A stretch of 30,004 nucleotides of DNA from Mytilinidion resinicola (taxonomy: Eukaryota > Ascomycota > Dothideomycetes > Mytilinidiales > Mytilinidiaceae): positions 1 to 30,004 of the forward strand of contig NW_022985439.1 in assembly GCF_010093595.1 (NCBI RefSeq), read 5' to 3'. Within the stretch, counting starts at the first letter, position 1. The number at the start of each line of letters is the position of its first letter. The notes below the pieces were generated by a model. It was given only the letters and a program-made list of their open reading frames with translations. It was not told the origin of the DNA and did no database searches. A program made the position numbers and the translations under genes. Of the stretch, positions 24,131-30,004 are shown piece after piece.

Positions 24131-24178
24131 AGGTAAGTAGGGTATATAAAGTAAGCAGGGTAAGTACTAGGGTAAGTA
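24131..24178 (+). repeat. GGTAAGTA-type repeats, left of pogo insertion
   Basis: Several irregular copies of GGTAAGTAG or GTAAGCAGG run up to the pogo insertion site. The same motif continues directly on the other side at 26026-26080, so the transposon landed inside one short repeat tract. Confidence 0.6.
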
Positions 24179-24226
24179 ACGTAATCTATAAGTTAGTGGC
24201 CCGCACAAGCTAGTAGCCTACCTAAC
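24179..24226. repeat. pogo terminal inverted repeat, left
   Basis: 48 bp, starting ACGTAATCTATAAG and ending GCCTACCTAAC. It pairs with 25978-26025. TA precedes it. Confidence 0.9.
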
Positions 24227-24293
24227 TACGCTACTAAGGCCAAATATTCCGAATTACTCTACTATAAATAAATATATTTAATACAGCTATATA

Positions 24294-25930
24294 CTAGCTA
24301 GCTGCCTGCCGCCTAGGGCACGTACGTGTATTATATTCTATTAATTCGCATATACTGCACCTAGGTTTTGCTCGCTATAGCCGCTCGGCCGGTAGCTCTA
24401 CTGCCTCTTCTGCTGCCCCTTCCTATACAGGTTGTACACGATCGGCTGCTTCTTTACCTAATAGAATACCCTTTCTAGCTATATATATACGCTTCCTTAC
24501 CTTTTTTTATTTCTAGCGCTAATTCTCTATATACAGCTTCTTATTTTCGCTTATAAGCAGCACGGCGTTTAATATTACTATTTCGCACGCCTTAATAATT
24601 TAGCTAAGGGCCTGTTCTACTAGACTTTATAGGCTATATATACGCCGCTGGCGATAGCGCTTTAGCAGGGCTATTTGCTTTTATAGCTCGGCGATATTAT
24701 AGGGTGTTTTAGCTGTCCAGGATCTATTTAATTATGGCCGTAGAGAGGGGGGTGGCGGCGTGTAATATCCGGTATATAGCAATAATAGCATATAATCGGG
24801 GTTGTATAGAACTAGGCTAGTAGCTGCAAATCCCGCCCGTATATTGCCTGTATATAGTGCCTTCTGCCTGGCCTGCCTATATATAGGTAGGAATTCGTGT
24901 TTATTAATATAGTTAACACTATAGCCTATAATCTGTTCAACTAGGCGTCTATAGAACCGCTTTAGCACGGAGAAATAGCTAATATCTAGGGGCTGCAGCA
25001 GATGTAATAAATATATAGGCATGCAGATAATAATAATATTATAATCTAGGCAGAATTGGTCGAATTCGGGGTTTATATAGCTATTATAGCCGTCTAATAT
25101 AAGCATCCGATGCGTGCTAACTATGCGATCTTTTATATACTTATAGAATAGTTTTAGCTAGGTAAGGCCAATTTTATTTATTATCCAGCCATTTTTACTA
25201 ACGCCGATTAACTATTCCTTTGGAATAACCTTATACTAAGCGGCTTAGTGTATTATTGCTTTAAAGATAACTAGGGGTGGAATTTCAACCCCTATTATAT
25301 TAATGCATTTAATAATTATAACCTATTTTTAATTGCCCGGCTGTACAGTTTTAGGCCGGCCGGCACGGTCTATTCTAGTAACAACCCGGGCAGTTGCAAT
25401 AACACCTATTTAGCAGCCGGTCTTATTAAAATTCCAGGTGTCTTTATTAAGAATTCTATATTATATCTTAATATCTTGCACGCGTTTAAACTAGGCCCGG
25501 ATAAGCATAGGATCTTCGCATTTAGCACGCTAATAGTCGTATTTGCGATTAAATTTGGATTTTAGGTTGTTATAGCGGCTAATAAAATTTCGCACCCAGT
25601 TCTGGCTAATAGTAAGAGAAGTATTCTATACAACGCGTTAGCTAGCTAAAATGCTGGCTATCTGCCGTATAGTAGTAATATAGGGCGGTATACTATACTA
25701 GTCTATTAATAGAATCCTCTATATAAGAACCTCTTCTTATACAGGTGTAAAACGGCGATTTTTGGAGATAGCACCGCGTTATAGAGGAATACCACGGGCG
25801 CGACGCGTAACCGTTTTTCTAGGCACATCGTATAGTTTCTTAACGCCTTAGAAGGATGTAATTTAGCCGGTCTTATAGGCTTAAACGCCTAGAATAACTC
25901 TGCCTTTTTAAAAGATAGCTTTTTATTGTT
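24294..25930 (-). pseudogene. Fot1/pogo DDE transposase, inactivated
   Basis: About 545 codons. From the N-terminus: a helix-turn-helix region with TSF*GVKKLYDVPRKTV; a CENP-B-type DNA-binding segment with FTPV*EEVLI and SQNWVRNFISRYNNLKSKF followed by NRKYDY*RAKCEDP; and the DDE domain. In that domain the first catalytic Asp is Asn: WNFNKTG at 25416-25436, where the family has NFDETG. The second Asp is kept in LILDGYNSYINPEFD within a 124-residue open stretch (24732-25106), and the third in LLQPLDIS. The C-terminus has a CCHC zinc knuckle (24318-24359) reading CSICELIEYNTRTC, with Tyr in place of His. Stops are TAA/TAG. The start is approximate. The loss of Asp, Glu and His fits C-to-T/G-to-A changes. 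The protein would be inactive even if translated. Confidence 0.88.
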
Positions 25931-25977
25931 ATAGTGCTGCTATTAGGGTAGTTGTTAAACGACGCGTCGTATATTAA

Positions 25978-26025
25978 GTTAGGTAGGCCACTAGCTTATA
26001 CAGGCTACTAACTTATAGATTACGT
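25978..26025. repeat. pogo terminal inverted repeat, right
   Basis: 48 bp ending ATAGATTACGT, followed by the TA target duplication. It is the reverse complement of 24179-24226 apart from five transitions. Confidence 0.9.
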
Positions 26026-26080
26026 TAAAGGTAAGCGGTTAGTAAGCAAAGGTAAGTAGTAGGGTAAGTAGTAGGTGGAT
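26026..26080 (+). repeat. GGTAAGTA-type repeats, right of pogo insertion
   Basis: Continuation of the tract at 24131-24178, with GGTAAGTAGTAGGGTAAGTA near 26051-26070. Removing the pogo element joins the two parts. Confidence 0.6.
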
Positions 26081-26169
26081 AAAGCAGCGGCAGGTTATAT
26101 AGTAGTGCTAGATAAAAAGAAAATCTAAAGAATAAAGTCTAGATAGAATAACTTGTATATTATATAGCT

Positions 26170-26315
26170 GTATTTAGAAAAAGTATTCGGAATTAGTAAG
26201 TAAGTTAAGCAAGCGAATTAGAGGCTATAGAATAGTATTCTAAGCTAATTAAAAGGTAGTAAAGCGCTAAAAGGGGGGGTATATATATAGCAATTAAAAG
26301 GTGTATAAGTAGCGC
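26170..26315. mobile_element. fragment of a hAT-like MITE, right-end part
   Basis: Positions 26170-26265 match 27187-27283, the right part of the MITE described below, in the same orientation. The following bases (GGTGTATAAGTAGCGC) loosely resemble its terminal GGGGTGTATAATTACTA. The left end is not seen upstream. It may be a related element that inserted next to or into the same piggyBac sequence. A short inverted pair AAAGCGCTA/TAGCGCTTT brackets 26261-26318. Confidence 0.5.
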
Positions 26316-26488
26316 TTTTTTTATAGGCAGGGTGTCTAAAATTATAAATATTCTAATAAAGTCTATACCTAAGGGCTTTAAAATTTAGGTTTTAGCTAAT
26401 TAAGGCTATATTCTAAATTAGCTATAGCACGCTAAGGGTAATAATAAAGGCCTTATTAACCTTAATAAATCCTTTATTTATAAAGGCT

Positions 26489-26496
26489 TTATACTA
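26489..26496. repeat. 8-bp target duplication, left (TTATACTA)
   Basis: TTATACTA lies just before the left end of the MITE and is repeated exactly at 27364-27371. An 8-bp duplication is characteristic of hAT-superfamily insertion. Confidence 0.88.
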
Positions 26497-27363
26497 GGGA
26501 AATAGTAATTATACACCCCCTTTTTAGTAGTTATATACCCCTTTTTTAGTAAATACACACCCTTTTTCCCCTCTATTATTTTACTACCTTTTAATTAGCT
26601 TAGAGTACTACGCCGGAGCTCTAGGTATCTACCTATATATTATATAATACTATATATAAAGCCGTAAAGCTATATAAATTAGCGTATAACTTTACTAATT
26701 TATATAGCCTTATATATAAGCTTATATAGTATAAGTATAAGTATAAGTATAGAATAGAATTTCTATTCTAGAAGTGCCTATATACCTATAAATATACTAA
26801 ACTTATTAAAACCTTACCTTATTACGGCTTTTTTATATTAAACCTAGCCCTCTTATATTACTACCTGCGCCTGCTTAATATCTCGATTAATTTCCGCCTT
26901 AATATCTTTATTATACGCCGTAAGCTAATATAGAAGTTTCTTATAGCTAAGCTAAGGCTAAAAATAAGGCTAAAAATAAGGCTAAAAACTATTTTACCTT
27001 TAAGCTTATAGCTTTTTCTATAGTACTTTATCCTTTATACTAGGCGGCCGGCCGCGCTTTTTAGCTGCAGGTGCAGCTATAAGTATAGCTATAGATATAG
27101 CTATAGGTATTACTATATATACTGCTATATATACTACTATATTATAAAAGGAAAGGAAAAAAATATAGTTAATTATAACTAAGGCCGTATTTAGAAAAAG
27201 TATTTAGAATTAGTAAGTAAGTTAAGTAAGTAAATTAGAAGCTCTAGTATAGTATTCTAAGCTAATTAGAAGGTAGTAAAATAATAGGGAAAAGGGAAGG
27301 TATACGTTTACTAAAAAAAGGGTGTGCAACTACTAAAAAAGGGGTGTATAATTACTATTTCCC
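26497..27363. mobile_element. hAT-like MITE with long inverted repeats
   Basis: An 867-bp non-autonomous element. Its ends are inverted repeats of about 124 bp (26497-26620 and 27240-27363) that begin GGGAAATAGTAATTATACAC. Each arm carries about three degenerate 22-bp subrepeats of the form TAGTAATTATACACCCCCTT, the kind of subterminal repeats that transposases bind. The flanking 8-bp duplication TTATACTA is perfect. The interior has no coding trace. It shows short repeats such as ATAAGGCTAAAA (near 26960-26995) and TATAAG units. The element interrupts a piggyBac reading frame, which is restored when the element and one duplication are removed. Confidence 0.85.
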
Positions 27364-27371
27364 TTATACTA
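27364..27371. repeat. 8-bp target duplication, right (TTATACTA)
   Basis: Exact copy of 26489-26496 immediately after the right end of the MITE. Confidence 0.88.
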
Positions 27372-27952
27372 ACTAAAGCTATTATTTTTAACCTTTTCCT
27401 ATAATATAATACTAGTTTAAATAAGTAACTCTACTTACTAGAATAGTATATAGTCTGGCTTAATAACCTTTTTAGTAGTATTAGATTATTTAAGTAACTA
27501 TATACTAAGAGTATTAAAGCTGTAAAAACTATCCGGCTTATAAAAATAAAGCGTAAAAAGCTAAATAATAAGAAAAAGAATAAAAAAAAAAAAGGGAATA
27601 AAGGCTAAAGAAAAGCTGCCGGCTAAGGCTATTAGTATATAGCTAGCAGACCTTAAAATAATCTATAAGCCCTAAATTCTATAAGAAATACTTTATAAAA
27701 AGTTATTTAAAAGTTACTAGGTAATAGAAATAGCCTAAAAGAATACTAGGGTTATTTTATTCCTATTAATAGTTTATATTAGTAAGTTTAGTATTAAGTT
27801 TTAGTACTATAAAGCCGCTAATATTATATATTACTAGGTTAAGTATATATCTATAAACTATAAAAAAGGCCTACTTCTATAGCTATAGGCTTTATATATA
27901 CTAAGCTAGTATTTAGTAATAAGTTTAGGGCCTAGCTAAATATACCTATATA

Positions 27953-30004
27953 TATTATTATTATTATTAGGTTCTATTAGGCCGATTTAGCTCCCGTTAG
28001 GGTTTATACGGCAGTGCTATCTAGGTTTTATTTATAAGGGGAAACCGTTCGCTTTATAGCAGTTAGGTAAAAACCTTATTTTCTATAGTATATAACGCCT
28101 TACGTTTCTTTTATTTCTGCGCGGCTATAGAGAACGCGTGGCAGCTCTATAAGTATTACTATAGAGTAAGCTATTTTAATATATTTTCTAGAATCGATCC
28201 GGTGTCCGTAGGCCCTAGGTTCTAGGGTTATACAGTGTCTAGATAGTTAGTAAGGTCCGGGGTCCGCGTTAGGGCGCGCGTACCCTTACTATACGCAAGT
28301 GCCCTTTTCTTAAAAGCTAAGGTATTAAATTAAAGGATAATAGGAAATTAGGGGGTTGCCCTATTACGGGCGTGCCTATAGCTATATAATATGCGTATAT
28401 ATATATAGTTCTGTTCTTAGGGCGTGGCTATATAAGTCGGCTGGCTATATAGCCAGCTTTTCCGTTGCTATCTTTTTAGCTATAGAAAGGTAGGGTAGAA
28501 GGTCTATTTAGTGCAGGAACTATTATAAAACGGCCTTATTTCCTTTATAGTCTTTATATAGCTATATATATATTCTTATTCTAGCCTTAAAAAATATATC
28601 GCCTCTGCTATTATAGTATTATTTGCAGTATATTACTACGTGCTTTAGAAACTATAGTATATACCCGCAGGGGCACACAGGTAAAGGGTAATTAGGCACC
28701 CTTATACGGTGCAGGTATACGTTAAGCCCTATATATTCTATTTATAGGAGCGTAATAATTAAGCTTTCTACTTTTATAAGCTTATAGTATTTAGTTGCCT
28801 AATTCTTATTCTATTTTATATTAAGGGCCGGTATAGAAGGGCCCCTTCGTTTCTTCCTATAGGCCTTCTATTCGTCCCTCCACCTTTCCTTATACGCTTC
28901 CTATATTACTCCTTATTTTAAAAGCTTATATAAGTTATCTAACTGCCTTTTATACCTTAGGGCTAGTACTATAGCCTTAACTATAAGCCTTTTTAGTACG
29001 TTACGCCGGCTCGGCTTATAGTATCTCCTAATAGTGTCTCTAATAGTACAGCACGTGGTTTTAATATGCTTTCTAGCCTAGCCTGCGCGCGTGCAGTCCG
29101 CGTATACTACTGTAAGTTCCTCTAGCTTAAGCCTTAAAAGGGGTAAAAGGTTTTATATTTAAGCGTTTTAATATCTGTTGTCTTATACGCCCCTGTAATA
29201 GTATAGAGGTAGTAGTTCTAGGCTATTTTAAGTTGTTTAATCTTCGCTTTACTAATTTATTCCTTTATACCTAGCGTTAGAAACTAGGTAGTGCACCTAT
29301 ATATAAAAACCGGCCTAATAACTACTAAGTATATATACCGTGCTTTTTAGAAGCTTGCGCCCTATATTAATACTGTTAGCCGTGTAAGGGCTCCTATCTA
29401 TACTATAGCCTTTTCCTTTATAATGCGTATATGCGGGCCCTATTTAAGTTTAGAGTCTACCTAAACTCTAAGCACGCAGAGCTCTATAATTAGGCCCTCT
29501 GTAAAGCCCCGGATATTTACTATAGCCTTTATATTTACTGTATTTAAACAGCGCCTTATAAAGTGTATAAGGTAATACTTATCTAGGGTAAATACTATAC
29601 CGTGCTTTTTTGCCTACTTTATACACCGTACGTGCGCACTTTTAATTGCCCTGTAGTTCTCTTCCGTGCTTCTGCTAAATATAAGGATATTAGTATTGTT
29701 TATAAACCTATAGGCTATTATATTACCTTTTTATAGTGCCGGTAGAAGCGTGCTTATAAAGAATAAGAAGAGGATTAGCAAGAGTAAGGATTTTTATAGT
29801 ATGCCTGTATTAACCGGGATAGTTTTAGCGATATATTTTCTAATAGAGAGTTTTATAGTTCGGTTCTATAGAAATAATTCTATAAATTGGACTACCTATA
29901 ACGTATTCTACTACTAAGCCGGCTAAACTACTAAGCCGGCTACTTTTCCTTAGCATAACTAATACTATATGCGCGCAGTTAATTTATTCGCAACTAGCTA
30001 TAGA
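27953..30004 (-). mobile_element. Tad-like LINE, longer copy running out of the window
   Basis: The second copy of the LINE, on the opposite strand. Its 3' end is the (TAA)n tail read as ATT repeats at 27953-27970. From there to about 29485 it is the inverted match of 17855-19411. Beyond that it adds the reverse transcriptase core: IPVNTGIL*KSLLLLILFLF (about 29755-29825), corresponding to the GIPQGSPLSP region, and FINNTNILIFSRSTEEN (29660-29706), where the catalytic FxDD has become FINN. Further upstream are KLSIRKYIAKT-type residues of the palm. The 5' part, including any endonuclease domain, lies outside the window. Loss of both catalytic Asp residues fits RIP. Confidence 0.8.

Larger units (their letters stand above)
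24179..26025 (-). mobile_element. Fot1/pogo-type DNA transposon, structurally complete
   Basis: An 1,847-bp element with 48-bp terminal inverted repeats: left 24179-24226 beginning ACGTAATCTATAAGTTAGT, right 25978-26025 as its reverse complement, 43 of 48 positions matching by eye, all mismatches being transitions. It is flanked on both sides by TA (24177-24178 and 26026-26027), the target duplication of this superfamily. Its length is close to that usual for Fot1-like elements. It encodes a single decayed transposase on the minus strand. Confidence 0.9.
26316..27945 (+). pseudogene. piggyBac-type transposase remnant, split by a MITE
   Basis: A DDE_Tnp_1_7-like coding trace in two parts, 26316-26496 and 27372 to about 27945. 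The first part reads FIGRVSKIINILIKSIPKG, FKI*VLAN*GYILN*L*HAK and NLNKSFIYKGFIL. The second continues without a break as TKAIIFNLFL, then NLFSSIRLFK, and after a frame change SI*LADLKIIYKP, KLFKSY*VIEIA*KNTRVIL and a Lys-rich piece. The order IPKGFKIW, GFxxTQA, WLDNLF and then the later IPWGTLY-like and VVLF segments is that of fungal piggyBac transposases. The N-terminal half, the TTAA ends and the full DDD set are not seen. Stops are RIP-type. The inverted LINE follows directly. Confidence 0.65.

Noticed and set aside
19412..24178. Starship-type captain (DUF3435) or DUF3723 gene
   Set aside because: No match to the remembered segments of those families in the frames read; the trace is left unnamed.

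Overview
The window reads as a gene-poor, repeat-rich block of a filamentous ascomycete (Pezizomycotina) genome, most likely subtelomeric. No intact gene is visible. Almost every coding trace is broken by TAA/TAG codons at places where Gln or Trp is expected, CpA/TpG is scarce and TpA abundant over most of the window, and related copies differ almost entirely by C-to-T and G-to-A changes. That is the signature of repeat-induced point mutation (RIP). The families seen (telomere-linked RecQ-type helicases with an OrsD-type zinc finger, a Tad-like LINE, a Fot1/pogo element, piggyBac, a hAT-like MITE) fit the same kind of genome.

Left half (1-17854): a head-to-tail series of blocks, all with genes on the minus strand. 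Block A (1-6103) is a 122-bp tandem array, a roughly 5.1-kb OrsD-finger/RecQ-helicase pseudogene and a conserved 5' flank. It is followed by a diverged paralog B (6104 to about 9440) that keeps its N-terminus but is cut off just after helicase motif II, with a less mutated 5' flank (9440-10116). Next is a fragment C' (10117-11219) holding only the 5' part of the A-type block and containing a 10-N gap. Block C (11220-17854) is a complete second copy of A with a longer array and much heavier RIP. All three A-type copies end at the same place, a TAGGTTAATAG sequence, and each is joined to something different.

Right half (17855-30004): a nest of dead transposons on a TA-rich background. Two truncated copies of one Tad-like LINE lie in convergent orientation (17855 to about 19411 on plus, 27953-30004 on minus) and form a 1.5-kb inverted repeat. 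Between them are two decayed, unrecognised plus-strand coding traces (about 19490-20210 and 20880-24000), an 84-bp tandem duplication, a full-length Fot1/pogo element with 48-bp inverted repeats and a TA target duplication (24179-26025), and a decayed piggyBac transposase interrupted by an 867-bp hAT-like MITE with a perfect 8-bp target duplication (26497-27363).

Nothing here is likely to make a functional protein. The value of the window is historical: it records successive duplication, transposon nesting and RIP, with clear boundaries that allow the order of some events to be read.
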